This document shows positions 25,995 through 39,160 of a stretch of 64,000 bases of DNA, one piece after another. Every line of letters starts with the position of its first letter. The first letter of the stretch is position 1. Source of the DNA: Sipunculus nudus (Eukaryota; Annelida; Sipuncula; Golfingiida; Sipunculidae); the NCBI GenBank assembly GCA_026874595.1, contig CM049309.1, forward strand, positions 14,186,576 to 14,250,575, in the 5' to 3' direction. The translations under genes and the position numbers were made by a program. The notes beneath the pieces were generated by a model. It had not been told where the DNA came from, ran no database searches, and worked only from the letters and a program-made list of their open reading frames with translations.

Positions 25995-26370
25995 TGACAT
26001 TCTCCTTTACCATTTTCTCCTGAACCATTTTGTCTTAAGCCATTCTTTCCAGAGCCAATTTGACATTTAGTCCAGGAAAATAATTTTCTAATACCATTTT
26101 ATCCTGAGCCATTTTGTCTTATAGACATTTATTCCTGCCCTATCTTTTCCCTCTTACCATTTTGTACCATACTTTTTCTTCTGCCATTTTCTCTGTCCTG
26201 CACCATATTTTCACTAACCATTTTTATCTAGAATCATATTCTGTGGTATATGTAATGATTACATTTGGTTTGGTAACATATTTTACAAGGAAATTTTGTG
26301 TTGTACCATTTTTCTTTTTCACATCGTCTTGCAGCATTTTTCTTGTGCCATATACACTGTAGTTTTTTAC
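25995..26370 (+). repeat. Degenerate ACCATTTTGTC-type repeat
   Basis: ACCATTTT(G/A)TCCTGAGCC and close variants recur about twelve times at irregular intervals of 15 to 30 bases. An eroded short tandem repeat. Confidence 0.6.
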
Positions 26371-28590
26371 TTTCATCTGCCAGGCAGGTCTGTGCATGCC
26401 GAGAAAATAAACTGTCATGACATCCCCAATAAAATACTCAGGCAAACGCTAGTAGAATATTACAAGAGACGTTTTTCTACAAATATATTTTTTTAAAACA
26501 AAAAATACAGTTATTCTCTGATATCCTCAGACTAGTCAATTCACCTGGGAGGGACTACTGCTGAAGCCTCTTAACAGGGTAAAGATAAATAAGTCTGTCT
26601 GGTAAGCACCACTCCTTGGGGGCTTGTCCTGACACACCATATACCGTGAGGTAACGCTATTTGTGGACTTCCAAGGTCCCATGCCTGATGGTACGACCAT
26701 TCAGATAATCTCACTCTGCTAGAAAGAATGGCAAGGGAGTTTACCCCAAAGCAGTCTCATGAAAAACATTTCTTCAAACATGCAAACAGGTGAATGATAT
26801 AATTTTTTTGCCTATTCAAAAAATAAAAGGAGGCATATGAATTTATGAAGCTTATAGCTTACTACTGTTGCAAACATAAGCAGCTATATCAACATCCTAA
26901 TGTGCTACTATTTTACACAAATTCCTTATGTAGACAACCATATAGTTCTTCACTTTCCAATGTACTGACTGCCGTGTGAGTTAAGCAAATATTCTTTGAT
27001 TGTGTTTGTGGATATGTTTGTTAGGAACCCATGTAGTTTTTATTATGGTAATATGGAAGGATAAACTGAACTGATGAAACCAAATGTTCAGCATCACAAT
27101 ATTGAAAGGAATATTTGTTTAATGGAATCTGCTATGGCCTTCTTGTGACACTCATACCAAGCACTGGTCAGGGATATACACAGTGGAATACTGCAACAGT
27201 TCATTAAGTCTTACACATTCTATCTGTAGCTTGGAGTGGTTATGTAAACTAGTTTACAATATGCCCAAATGAAAACAAGACTCCCATGTAAATTCTTTAT
27301 AGTTTTCATCTATTGTGTACAATGGTAACAATTTGTCAGTCAAAGTGAAAGTGAATGTCATACACCTCTGTGAAAAGGCAATTTGTCAGACAAGTTCATC
27401 AGTGTTTAGCAGCAGATCATGGAAAAATTCTTAGATGTGGGTATAGGTCCGGCTAATACTTGATACTTTACAGTATATGCCACATCAGCATTATATATTT
27501 TCTGGTTTATACATGATACTTTATGGAATATGCCACAACAGCATTATTGAGAAGTAAACATGCAAGGCAAAGTGAATTTGAACCACCTCCTTTTCTAGGG
27601 AGCAAAGACATAGCTCTGGGGATAACCCTTGGTCATATATGACACGCATGAGGAGGTATGCCAGAAAAGTCTTGTGCACCATACATTGGGTTTTAGAAAG
27701 CTATATGATGACTTATAAACACACCAACACATAATTTAGTCAGTGGCTGTTCAAGAAAATTCATTGTGTGTTACAAATAAACTCAATTATTTAGATCACA
27801 AAGCCATGAAAAGGTATGTTGTTAATAAGAAAATAACCATTTTAACATCAGTTATCTAGAATATTTATTTAAATTTAAAATCTACATTTTTTTAACTGTT
27901 TTCAAATGAAATATTATTTTATTAATTAATAGTTTATATTAAAATATTTTGTTTGTCCCACAAGCTGGTAAAACCACTGGCACTATCATATCGTAAAACA
28001 TGGTTCCTATTTTTTTTGGTCAGATGATTTCTAGCTGTGCTGGGTTTGTAAACAGAAACTGATTGAGGGCAGACTTAAAAGGTTTCAGTGCTAATGAGTT
28101 GGTCAGACTTCTATGGTTGAGATAATAGACTCAGTATGACCTTTGGATTCTCCCTGCTTCACTGTGATTGGCTTACACTTGGGTCAGCTGACTGAAGACC
28201 ACAAATGAAGGATCAGAAATTTGATGAAATCTCAATTGGAGGTACAGATTGTAAGCAGACTACCTATGATAAGTAAATAGAGTTAATTGTCTACTGCCTG
28301 CAAGTACCTCCCTCTGTGCAACTTCAGTATGTGATAGGAGTGTTGTGCTGCAGTATTTCTTTACACCTGCTGTGTGTCTGAGGGTCTGGAAAATTTAACA
28401 TCAGGAAATTTCAGTCTGTACCTAAAGTGTCACTATTAGAACCACCAGTGCTAAAATTGTATGACTGTCTTGTAAGAAACATAAGTGTTATTTATACTAT
28501 ACCATGTTCACTTTCAAATGGCATCCTCTCAACAAATGACGAGTCAAAGCAGAAGAATTCATGTGATATGAAAAGTGTAAGTTAATTGTG
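26371..28590. other. Non-coding spacer
   Basis: A 66-base near-duplicate occurs at about 27445-27545 (GATACTTTA..ATATGCCACA.CAGCATTAT twice). Otherwise there is no exon, element end or RNA gene. Confidence 0.4.
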
Positions 28591-28600
28591 ATACAGTGGG

Positions 28601-28857
28601 ATAATTGCTAGTTGTGGGAGATGTATAATTTTCTTTCAGTGGTGGCTGTGGTTTCTAAAACAGTTCTGGCTGTGATATTTAAATTCAGTGCAGGCTCTGA
28701 AATTAATATGGCAGCAGGGTTTAACAACCAAAGAAGTACTTGCTGTACCATTCAATGTTGTGTGGATTTAATGGAGAGTTGTCCCTTAAACCTAAAGAAG
28801 TATGAGCTAGCAAATGGGATACTAGTGGCAGCCTGCCACCCAAACATTCATTTTTAA
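28601..28857 (+). CDS. Weak candidate terminal exon, product unrecognised
   Basis: An acceptor-like tttctttcag precedes a frame that stays open for about 75 codons to a TAA at 28855-28857. The peptide has a hydrophobic stretch followed by a cysteine-containing segment (CCTIQCC) and matches nothing I know. Length and one splice site are the only support, and a chance frame remains likely. Confidence 0.2.
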
Positions 28858-31133
28858 TTAACTGCAGACATTGAGGTGGCAGTACAAGCTATAGGGTTCA
28901 GATCAATCCTAGTATAGGTAGATGTGCACACGATTACTTTTTAAATTTTTATCTGCTTGTTGAACTGTCATTTTCCCTGAGGTAAGACAAAAAGTGACAT
29001 TACTCTGTTGGAAAAAATACTAAATATTACATTCAAGGTTGACTTACGTGTATTCATGCAGTTTACTCAGAAAGTTTGTCTCTCTGTCTGTCATGACATT
29101 GACAGCAGCAATTGTGGCAGCCCATCAGTTTATTTTAAAAAAGGCCTGAATGCCATGTTGTCATTGTTAATGGGAAATGGGATACTTGAAAATTAACCTC
29201 TTCATTTATTATTTAAAGTAATACCACAGCTGGTTATCAGCACCACCCTGTATTAATCTATATATTTGGTTAACTATTTGTCTTTTGGAATCATTTTTTT
29301 TTTCCTTGATGAATACTAGATGGAGCTGTTAGGCAATCAAGGTATTACCGCAAATGAAAATTTACACAATTTATTAGGTGTGAGAGTAATTCTCAAAATA
29401 ACACTAGAAACTGCTTCACCTACACCTATATTTCCAAATGAATTTCTGCATGGCATGTTGAAAAAAAAAAAAACGTGTTACAAATTTCCAAATGTAATCA
29501 GATGTGATAACCACACAACTAAAGCCCCAAGGATTGTAGAACTGCACTAACAAGCTGTTATTAGCAGCTGATTGGCTGAAATTTAAGCTATGAGGTACAG
29601 AAGGCGGAGGAATCAATGAAGGCAATCAGCTAAACTGGACAAATAAGGTCTGTTATGTGTGGGCATGGTCTTCCAGCATAATCTTCATCAGTCCTGGATA
29701 AATAGAAATAAATTATTTCTATTGGTCCTCATGTGCAACTAAACTTGGCCTGTGGCACCGTAATATTAGATAAATCTGTTTTAATGGGGGAAAGCACTGA
29801 GATTAATAGGGGAACTGGAAGTTACTGATTTCTGAAGTTACTGAATCTATATTAATACTGAATACATGCAGGCAGATGCACAACAGAAGTTACTGGCACT
29901 GCTGTAAGTAGTTTACTGAGTTACCTGATAATTAATGAAGTTATATACATGTAATTTCAAATATAAGTATATACTGACAGTTTTTATGTCCATCAGACTT
30001 TGACTGAGATTCTTTCATGAAGTGTTATATTTGGTACATTTACTCATAAGAATATGAAGAAATTTCAACAAATCAGCTTATATAACAATAATAGGAGTAT
30101 TAATATTTTTCTTCTTTTTTGTTCATACTTTTTCAAGCAGATCCAGGCAGACTAAACCTTTTTGTCTGTTCATCTGCCTCATCTGATTGTGTATGGGCAG
30201 TAAAATTTTAATAGACAAGAATTTATATTCCCAATGCATAGTTTATCAATTTCATTTTTGTATAAAGCATTTGAATTTGTGTTTGATGTCCCCTGTAAAA
30301 ACTTGGGGATTTATAACTGCAGCTTTATTTGGTCTGCATGGTTTATTGATCAAAAACTTGTTTTTTGAATAAGTTTTTATATCATCTAATTTTATACACC
30401 TTGAAAAAGAGACCTAAGGTCAACTGAGGTCTTGGAAGTTTGGTCATAGTTTCATAAAAATTTTATCAAAATTAAACATATTATTGTATTCCATCTGGAA
30501 AGTCAGACAGGTATCTATATTCATCCATGTCCATGGATCTTAATAATAATTAAAATAAACTGAAAACAATAGGTTACTGGTTGTTAGTGGTGATAGTACA
30601 TATCCTGTGTCAATTTTTTACAGGAACAGCAGGAAATAAGACAGTAAATTCTCATCTTCGCTGACAAATTACGACGAGGCAGACCAGTCTTGATTGATTG
30701 ATCGTAGTTTGTGTTGTGGCAATTTTCAGCCAGAGAAGTATTCCATTCTGCACTTCAATTCATTTGCCAGACCGACCCATTGTCATGCATGTGGCAATAT
30801 TCTTGCCTGACGATGTTATGTGCATATGAATGCCAAGTACTTCCTTGGGGCGGCAGACGTTGATCTTTGGGGATACAGAATAAACCATCAGGAACAAACA
30901 CAGAACATGTATCCATCTCTCCCCCATGGTGCAGCCATGACAAAAATAATTCTAAGTAAAATAAGATTTTTCTCCCCATCCAGTCCCACATGGTGCATTC
31001 CCTCTGGTTGTCTTTCATATTCCTCACACCATTCTGAATTGCCAGCAGTGGTGGGTAAAATCAGACTTGTCACAAGCCACATTATTTCCAACTGATCTCT
31101 GATATAGTCTGTATTGCTTTTTTTTTGTTTCAG
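28858..31133. other. Non-coding, unique sequence upstream of the membrane-protein gene
   Basis: Islands at about 29550-29800 (TTATTAGCAGCTGATTGGCT) and 30650-30940 look like unique, possibly regulatory DNA. A promoter for the downstream gene may lie here, but no TATA or initiator element can be assigned with confidence. Confidence 0.35.
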
Positions 31134-31242
31134 ACTGACAGTCTCAGGGTTACACGCAGAATCTGAGGCCAGAGTGAAGCGACGAAGTGTGATAAATGAC
31201 CACATGACGATGAGTGGCAATAACACACTCATTGGCTGCTAA
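31134..31242 (+). CDS. Candidate exon with furin-like site, or 5' untranslated exon of the next gene
   Basis: A strong acceptor (nine T's, then gtttcag) ends at 31133. One frame is open for 35 codons and reads LTVSGLHAESEARVKRRSVI before continuing to TAA at 31240-31242. Ala-rich small residues followed by RVKRR would suit the end of a signal peptide plus a proprotein cleavage site, but no clean donor is seen. Alternatively this exon runs on as 5' untranslated sequence into 31655. Several upstream ATGs between 31200 and 31510 make a long unspliced leader less attractive. Confidence 0.3.
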
Positions 31243-31654
31243 TTTATACTGACATCACAATGCAGGGACACTTGGATTAACATAACTTCATTGGCTTATG
31301 AAGAATCAGATATTGTCTATCTCAGATATCAAGATATAATCTAAGGTACTGAAAGATATCCTGAATTTCAAGATAACAGGGTGCTAGAAAATAGCTCATA
31401 GATAAAAAATCAGTTCTTGATGATCATTTTCATTGAGGCCATAAACAACTATGCAACTCAGAGTGCTAATTCACAGTACCAAAAGTATTCATATTTACCA
31501 CCATGTGAGGAACTGCTAAGAATTTTTGGACATAAAAAACTACGTATAAGTGACAACCAGTGTGGACCTTAAGACAGTTACCAGACGGAGGCTGACAGTC
31601 TACATTATTGGCTCCAGTTGCGTAGAAAATTGAGCTTGTCACCAACGCGCCAGC

Positions 31655-32845
31655 ATGAACTCAGTGCTCAAGAAACACTGGCCCCGAAAATGGCATAAGA
31701 CACCCTGGCTCAGCCAGGGCCCAAGCACAACCGAAGCTTATCACAATTCATCAGGCTTACATATCCCGTCTGACGAAGCAGGAATGGATATTCTGCCTGG
31801 TCGGACAAACAGGTCCACTCGCGTGCTTCACACTGACAACCAGTTCTTGCGGAAAACTCGGATCTTAACAGACATGTTTCCGAGTGCTACAAAGAGCCAA
31901 TCATTTACTATCGTTGTTACTATTGGGGGAATTTTCTTGTTTTTGACAATGGCTGTCACTGCTGCTGTTATGATTTTCTGTAAGAAAAAGAACACTGTGT
32001 TTGTGATGCAGAAAACGGAACCAGAATCTACATTTGAAATGGAAGATATGGAAACCAGTGATAACTGCTCTACAAAAGAAGGTGAGAGCGAACTTGAAGT
32101 GACTTCATTTCAACCTCGTAAACCTTCTTGGATTACGAAAAAATGTGGGGAACTGGTGCGAGGGTCTGTTCACCAGCCTCTAGTTCCTGTTACCATGGTG
32201 CATGAGGTGGATGTAACACCGACTCATCACTTTACAAAATCATCCAGATCCACCGAGTACCAACCAATGGTTGGCGGTACACACTCTCAACGTTCAAACA
32301 GCATAGACAGCTATAACTCTAACAGTGATCTATCTGATGAGGAGTCTTTTCATAAGTACTTAAGTAAAAACGCTCGAGTTTACTATAAAGTTGCAGCCGT
32401 GTCCTCTGATGTTGATAGTGATGACACTGGATGTAAAAGATTTGATTCGCCAATCCATAAAAAGTATTTAACAGACACATTTAAGGCTGCCAGTAATGAC
32501 AAATGGCATGAAACAATGCCAAATCGACAAAATAAATGTGTGTGTAACTGTCACAGGACATGCCGACCTCAACCATGCCATTCATCCTCACCGACACAGT
32601 ATTTACAAGAACAGACGGAATCAGACACAGCCGAAAGTGTGACCACCTCAAAGCCAAAACGAGGTCTAGTTGTAGTTCTCCCTCTTTCACAAAAGTCAAA
32701 TGATTCATCAGACAGGAAACGTAAACGACGAATAAAGCGGACTACTGTTGATGTTGCAGCTGGTGAAAATGTTACCGTGGCAGACATCAAGACAAACTCA
32801 TACAGAAATCATGCTTATATTGAACCAGACAGGTCCAGTATTTAA
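31655..32845 (+). CDS. Single-pass membrane protein with long cytoplasmic tail, family unknown
   Basis: A 396-residue uninterrupted frame, by far the longest non-repetitive frame here. The start has A at -3, and an in-frame TGA lies eight codons upstream. No signal peptide is visible. Residues 84-108 form one hydrophobic helix (starting FTIVVTIGGIFLF) followed by CKKKN, which predicts N-terminus outside and a tail of about 285 residues inside. The outer part has possible N-glycosylation sites at N31 and N52. The tail is Ser/Asp-rich with acidic casein-kinase-2-like clusters (SNSDLSDEES, about 223-231; SSDVDSDD, about 250-257), a cysteine cluster CVCNCHRTC (295-303), a basic run RKRKRRIKR (354-362) and the C-terminus RSSI, which fits a class I PDZ ligand. 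It could be a complete gene with a reverse-signal-anchor topology, or the last exon of a larger receptor. No known family is recognised. Confidence 0.75.
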   Translation: MNSVLKKHWPRKWHKTPWLSQGPSTTEAYHNSSGLHIPSDEAGMDILPGRTNRSTRVLHTDNQFLRKTRILTDMFPSATKSQSFTIVVTIGGIFLFLTMAVTAAVMIFCKKKNTVFVMQKTEPESTFEMEDMETSDNCSTKEGESELEVTSFQPRKPSWITKKCGELVRGSVHQPLVPVTMVHEVDVTPTHHFTKSSRSTEYQPMVGGTHSQRSNSIDSYNSNSDLSDEESFHKYLSKNARVYYKVAAVSSDVDSDDTGCKRFDSPIHKKYLTDTFKAASNDKWHETMPNRQNKCVCNCHRTCRPQPCHSSSPTQYLQEQTESDTAESVTTSKPKRGLVVVLPLSQKSNDSSDRKRKRRIKRTTVDVAAGENVTVADIKTNSYRNHAYIEPDRSSI

Positions 32846-33480
32846 TCATGAGAAATGTCTTATACAGCGTTCTATATTACTGCAGAGTAAATCTAATGGA
32901 CAGATTATAATGATTTTAGACCTTATAGAACAAAATCCAGTCTCCCACTTTTTTGACAGTGCAGCAGTATTAATATCTTGCCTCTACAGTGGTATGAGGT
33001 GCTAATAAAACCACTGTATGTTAAAATTGATTGATACCTCATTTGGCAATCAGCTCCACCTGGTGGTACTTCTAAGAAGCAGGAATTCCTGCAGGAAATT
33101 TTCACATTGAAAATTGTATCTGCAGAGTGATGAATTACAAATGCTGATGCTACAAATCACACTGATGTGTGTGAGAATATAATCCTAGAACCAGCTGAAA
33201 TTTTAAAAGGAAATAAAGAATTGTTTCTATCTTAAACACTAGATGGGACAGGTATCCAACTGAGGTATCTTTTCCCGTAAATATGTGTTAATCTGAATCT
33301 CACTCATCATGCTAAAGTACCATCTGGAAAAGTTTATGATATTCTAATTTTTTTTTAATAACATAAAATTTTTCCATACATTTTTTGAGACAAAATGATT
33401 TTCTTGGATTGTCCCTTGTGGCTTATATTTATGCTTTTTGTTCTCAAACTGCAAATAAAATTTCCATATGAAACATTAAA
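32846..33480 (+). other. Probable 3' untranslated region
   Basis: Follows the stop codon directly. AATAAA signals lie at 33004, 33212 and 33454. Which one is used cannot be decided from sequence. Confidence 0.5.
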
Positions 33481-36415
33481 AGACTGATTGGAAATTTAGG
33501 ATATGTGTTTAAACCAAACCCCATCAGGAACACTCAATGTAGCTTCATATTTACAAGAAAATGGTGGCAGTTTCTCATTTCTATGTATAAAATTATGAAA
33601 AAAAATACAATTTTCAATGTGTGTCTGTGATAAATTCAAGCAGTAATTAACAGTGTTATGGATTTCTCGTACATTTTTTATTCATTTATTGAATTTATTC
33701 TTGTGCAATTTATTTTGTCAAGCTGCTGAAAATAATACTGCATGAAAATAATGTACTATATTGTAAAAGTTATAACATTATGAAGGCCTTTTTCTGTTAG
33801 CTGAAAAGAATATAGAAATTGTTAAGTATGCCACAAATTATAGTATTTCACCACAGGGTATCACCACCTTGTCTGCTTGAATTGTGTAGGTGGACACATC
33901 CACATCTTTTAAGATATAGCATCACTTTGATTAAATTTAGTTTTATCTCCTCCTGTGCGCCATTCTTGAGGTGTATCAGTTCTGTATTGATAAGAAAATG
34001 CCCCAACTGTCACCCTGGGCCAGACAGATAAGAGACTTAAATGTTGTGAAACATAAACCGGGGATTTATTGTAAAATTCTTAACTGCCATATAAGGTTGT
34101 CTCTTCCATATAATGTTTTCTTGGAAAATATTGAAAAATATAGATTTTTAAGAAAATCATCAACAAAAAACAGGTGGACAGCAGGTAGTGAAATGGACTA
34201 TAGTATTTAACATTCTTGACCCCAACCAGAAATACATGCTCAAAAGACTTCCATTATTTCTAACACTGGCTGAAAATCTGGCATATGACCAATACATGTC
34301 AATGTAGATTTGACCCTATGTTTGCCAGGACACTGATTCAGTGGAGTAACCACAGATCTAATTACCATAAAAGGAAGTTTTAAATGAAGTAGGTATAAAG
34401 TAAGGGTTTGCTAAGTTGTTAATACAGTAATGATTCCAAATCAGTAAAGTACCGTAAACCAAGAAATGATCAGATACTGTCCATGGCATCCTAATCATTA
34501 AATGCAAGTCAGTTCATGTCCATATCTGATACAGGCTGGGTGCTCAGCAACTGATGAAAAAAAAAGAAAGAAGAAAACACTCTCCATTTAATTTTAACTG
34601 AATTTGCCTTTTTTACTGAGGTTTCTTTGTGCAGCTAGGAGATTCATTGATATATTATTGTCATGCATTTGCTGATTGTTTGTATTCTTAGACAGGTTTA
34701 CATTATGTGAATTTACACAACAGCAGATGTCAGAAGTCAATTATTTCTTGTATGTCAATATCGAAAAATAGCCAATTTATTTTTTTTTTGCTTCTGCTGT
34801 CTGAGGACAAGCTAAGATTTGAATCTCATTGTACAAAATTTTAAGTTTAATGTATGTTCACCTGGTACTTCATATAAATATTTGGTCTGGATTACAGAAT
34901 TCTTGTTTCACTTGGAGCAAAGGCTCTTTTATTTAAAATTGAAGCTGTAATAATGCAAATTATTAAACAAAAATTTGAAATGAAAAATCAGCCGAATTAA
35001 CTTGAATATAATGTACAAACATGGTTATAGCCACGGCAGCCAGCGCCTGTCAGGGTTAGCTGGGAAAAGGATAACATTTGCAACTAACCTACTGGGACAA
35101 AAGTTCTTAAAGATGATTGTCAAAAAAAGAAATTTCAGCAATGAAACTTTGGTTATTTATTTCCCCAAACTGCATTAAATTTATACCTCATAAGTATTTT
35201 TTCAAAAATCAATCAATTGAGAGCCAAATAATCATTAAAAAATAGTTATAACACATAGAATAATGCAAAGATAAAGCTTACATATAATTTCCGAAACTGA
35301 GATGCCCCTAGAACACCCCCCCCCCCCCTTCCCCTGACCATCTGTGCTTGCTTCGCAATGTCCATAAATTTAGCCAACACTCAAATTTGTCTAGCTATAA
35401 CCCTGTGCACAAATATACCTTTCTGGACTGTCACAGCAGAATTAAACAAATTTAGCTGATTTATTTATATCAAAATAAATCAGAATTAGAATGAATAAAT
35501 CTTAATTGAGTGCTCCTATTCCAGCATTGCCATTCTTGCATTTCACAACTTGTGCATGAAAAAAATACTAAAACAAATCACCTGAACACTTGGTATCACA
35601 TTAGCAATCATGCTTCTTTCTTGTATGTGGAATAATTTATATTTATCAGCCAATCAGCTGCAAAAGAAACCAGAAATACTGCACGAGACAAGAGCTTTCT
35701 TAGAAGATATTTATTGCTGTATTCCAGTGGGATTCTAATTATATAATTGACAAAATCAGAAGATCTTTGTAAACAAATTATCCTGAAACCAGCTCTTCTG
35801 TATTCTATTACCTCAGCAGCTTTTTAGTTATATAGAATTTATTTCCAGGGGGTTACTATTATACCAGACAGTATGGATTCATAAACAAGGCCAGTTATTT
35901 GAGAAATGAGACATGCAGGTTGCTTTTATATTTTTGCTGTACGCTGTTCTGAGCAAATAAAGCTTTAAAGTGGTGGCAACATAATAATGAGTTGTGTTCT
36001 TGTCTATATATCCTTTGAATGGTTCATAAACCTGCAAACTTCAGTTAGACCTTTTAAAATAATGATAAGATAATAAGATAATCATACCTTACCACACAGA
36101 GGCTACACTCGAGAAACATATTATTTTGTTGGGAACATAAATAATAATTTTTCAAATATAAGCAAATTTAATTTTACTTTTAATTATGTCCAAAATGTGA
36201 AAAGTGATGAAAAAATTGTTAAAAATCCATTTTAACAAGTTGCATGGATTTTCCATGATTAAAAAAAAAATTTCTCAAGTTTTATGATTTTTTTATAGTA
36301 TCTTGATGTACAAATTTGGCCTTTACGGTCATGTTTAGCTATATATCTGTTCAAACTACACCGCAGCCATTCTTCAACTGCTTTTCCCATCTTTATTTTC
36401 TATCACTTGGAAAAA
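33481..36415. other. Non-coding spacer
   Basis: AT-rich, with a 13-base C run at 35316-35328. Short frames at 33819-34210 have no recognised features. No element ends are seen. Confidence 0.45.
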
Positions 36416-36417
36416 CC

Positions 36418-36945
36418 CAGAGCACCTCAAATGGTGCATAATATGCCCGTCACATATCTTGTGACTTCCGACCTCATTAAATATGCACAAATTTTGTTGA
36501 GAATATAATACAGATGAGAACCTGTACTGGTTAATATTTATAATAAGTTTAATGAAAATCCATCAGATTTTTGGCAAGTCATCACAGCTCCACCAAAGTC
36601 TGGAGACCTCCAAACTCATTAAATATGCATGGACTTTGCTGGAAATCAAACTTATATTATATTATATTGATTAATTTTTCTGTTGAGTTTGATCAAAATA
36701 CATCATATTCCTGGTAAGTTATCACTGCGACACCATATGGTAGCCTAGGGACCTTTATCTGATCTTATTAAATATGCGTTGATTTTGTCCAAAATGAAAC
36801 TCTGGGGAGATAATCTATTGGTAAGTAGTTATGGCAAGTCTGGCAAAAAACCATCGAAGCCCCAGTAAGTTATCGTGGAAACACTAATAACTAAAGGACA
36901 GACGGACGGACCATGGATGTACCTGTCACAGATGGGTATATAAAA
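36418..36945 (+). mobile_element. Family E tandem-repeat element
   Basis: Left end: hairpin GCACC/GGTGC (36422-36437), then TATGCCCGTC (36442-36451). Core: three units of about 145 bases, each with a CTCATTAAATATGC-like phrase (near 36473, 36616, 36765). Right end: GACAGACGGACGGA tract (about 36899), then GATGGGTATA (36931-36940), an 8/10 inverse of the left motif. Non-coding. Confidence 0.65.
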
Positions 36946-38409
36946 TAAGAGGGTTCATCACATGAAGCAGGTATAGAAAAGAGTTTAATTTTTCTGATGA
37001 GTTTAGGGGATGGCCTTATCAGTTTAATACTGTGTATAAGTTTAATATGTAAAGTTTCCCTACATGGTACAGTTGCATCATCAGGGGCTGTCAACTCTTT
37101 AAAAGGGAAACGACCTGTTGAGGTACAACACAGGTATGAAGTCCAGAGTTGCCAGCACACCAATTGAGGATACAACACATGTTTATCCCACATGTGCTAA
37201 GAACTCCTATCCAAAATGCATTGGTAAACTACATCTAAACTAACAGCTACCCATTTACCAAAACTTAAAAGATGCTGAGGTCCTCACCATCCTCAACCAA
37301 TGAACGACAACAAGAACATTACCACAGTAAGCTATCAATAATCAATCTCTAAACTGAGCAAATAATGGATATAAATGTTTTTAAAAAAAAAAAACAAGCA
37401 TTGTTTAAAGCCAGCTTTCACATGCTTTATTTGTAGAATTTACATGATTTCTTGCTTACTCTTTATATATACTAATGAACTTAAGTTAATCATGCTAAGA
37501 TAAGTTCTCATATTGCCTCTGTGATGGATGCAGGAGCTTGTTCATTTACAATCTTGTAATAAACACGGTAGACATGCCAATGTTGATGACCCGAGGTTGT
37601 TTATTTGGGTACTAGCTGCTGTGTCCGGGAGCACCTGAAGCAAGACCAAACCTCTAGGTTTTCTGAGTTGCAGCTTGATGTCCCTGTTGAATGTGTTTAG
37701 ATTATGAGCGGTGGCCATATTATTAACATGTGGATATAAACAAAACCAACAGCTTGTGTACCAGGGGATCAATGCTTTTTGGCTTATTTTTATAAAAATT
37801 ACAAGAAATTATACTGAATACACATCAGATACAGGAATAGGTCCCCTTTAAAAAAATAAATGAGTAATTTAGTACAAAAATGCATAACAAATCCAGGCTG
37901 CTGAAATACTGCTTTAGATGATTAATCTTCAATAATATATTGAAATCAAAGTAATATACCGAACTTCAGCCCTCATTTCCTTCATAATGAATCATAATTC
38001 ATGTCCTTAAATATTAAATATAGTCATGTTATTCCAATGGAAGGCAGTTGCCAGGTCCTACAGAATAAAAAGAATTATAAATTATTCAAGAAATTGATTG
38101 TGGGAATGCAATAAGCCTTTCCCTTGAACTGCTTGTTTTTCTTGAAGTCCTAGTTAAGATGAATGGTTACAAATGTTTTCCTTGTCCATTTCTTTTGCTC
38201 AGGATATTTTTGTATTATGATCCTCCTGTCTTTATACCTTTTCTCTGATATCAATTGTTGATTGACAGAAAACCACTGATGGCCAGTGATGAATACTGTT
38301 TCTTCTGTAGTAGATCTGATGATTGAAATTCAAAGACAGTGAAAATTAAGAACATCCACAATGGGAACACTAAACGTGTATGGAAGATAGTGCTTAAAGA
38401 TGGTGCCCT
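36946..38409. other. Non-coding spacer
   Basis: A slightly GC-richer patch at 37545-37770 has a 76-codon minus-strand frame without recognisable features. Nothing else is supported. Confidence 0.4.
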
Positions 38410-39045
38410 GGAATGTAGGTCTTACACATATATTGAATGTTGCACATTAACATAGATGGAATGTTGGACATTAGCATCTATGGAATGTTGTTATTAACAT
38501 ATACGGAATGTTGGTCATTAACATAAATGGAATGTTGGTCATTAACATATATGGAATATTGGTCATTAACATATATAGAATGTTAAACATTAACAAAGAG
38601 GGAATGTTGGACATTAACATAGTTGGAATGTTGGACATTAACATATATTGATTGTTGGACATTAACAGAGGGAATGTTGGTCATTAACATGTACGGAATG
38701 TTTGACATTAACATATTTGGAATGTTGGTCATTAACATATAACATATATAGCATGTTGGACATAAACATATATCGAATGTTGGACATTAACATAAATTGA
38801 TTGTTGGACATTAACATATATTGATTGTTGGACATTAACATGTACGGAATATTTGACATTACCATATTTGGAATGTTGGTGATTAACATATATAGAATGT
38901 TGGTCATTAACATATATAGAAGGTTGGACATAAACATATATCGAATGTTGGTCATTAACATATAAGGGATGTTGGTCATTAACATGTATGGGATGTTGGT
39001 CATTAACATGTATGGAATGTTGGTATGTTAGACATTAACATTCCT
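38410..39045. repeat. 24-base minisatellite, about 25 units
   Basis: The unit is close to GGAATGTTGGTCATTAACAT plus four bases, and is 24 bases long. Because 24 is a multiple of three, the minus strand reads a near-open octapeptide repeat, MLMTNIPY. A block of about five units is duplicated (about 38683-38790 and 38840-38950), so the array grew by segment duplication as well as unit slippage. No splice sites or flanking coding sequence suggest it is translated. Confidence 0.9.
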
Positions 39046-39160
39046 TGTAACATTTATCCCACTAAAAATATCTTGTAATACACCCAGGGCTGGGCATTAT
39101 GATATTGCTGCCCTGAACTAAATACACCATGCTGTTCATTGATTTACTGCCGCCTTTCAG

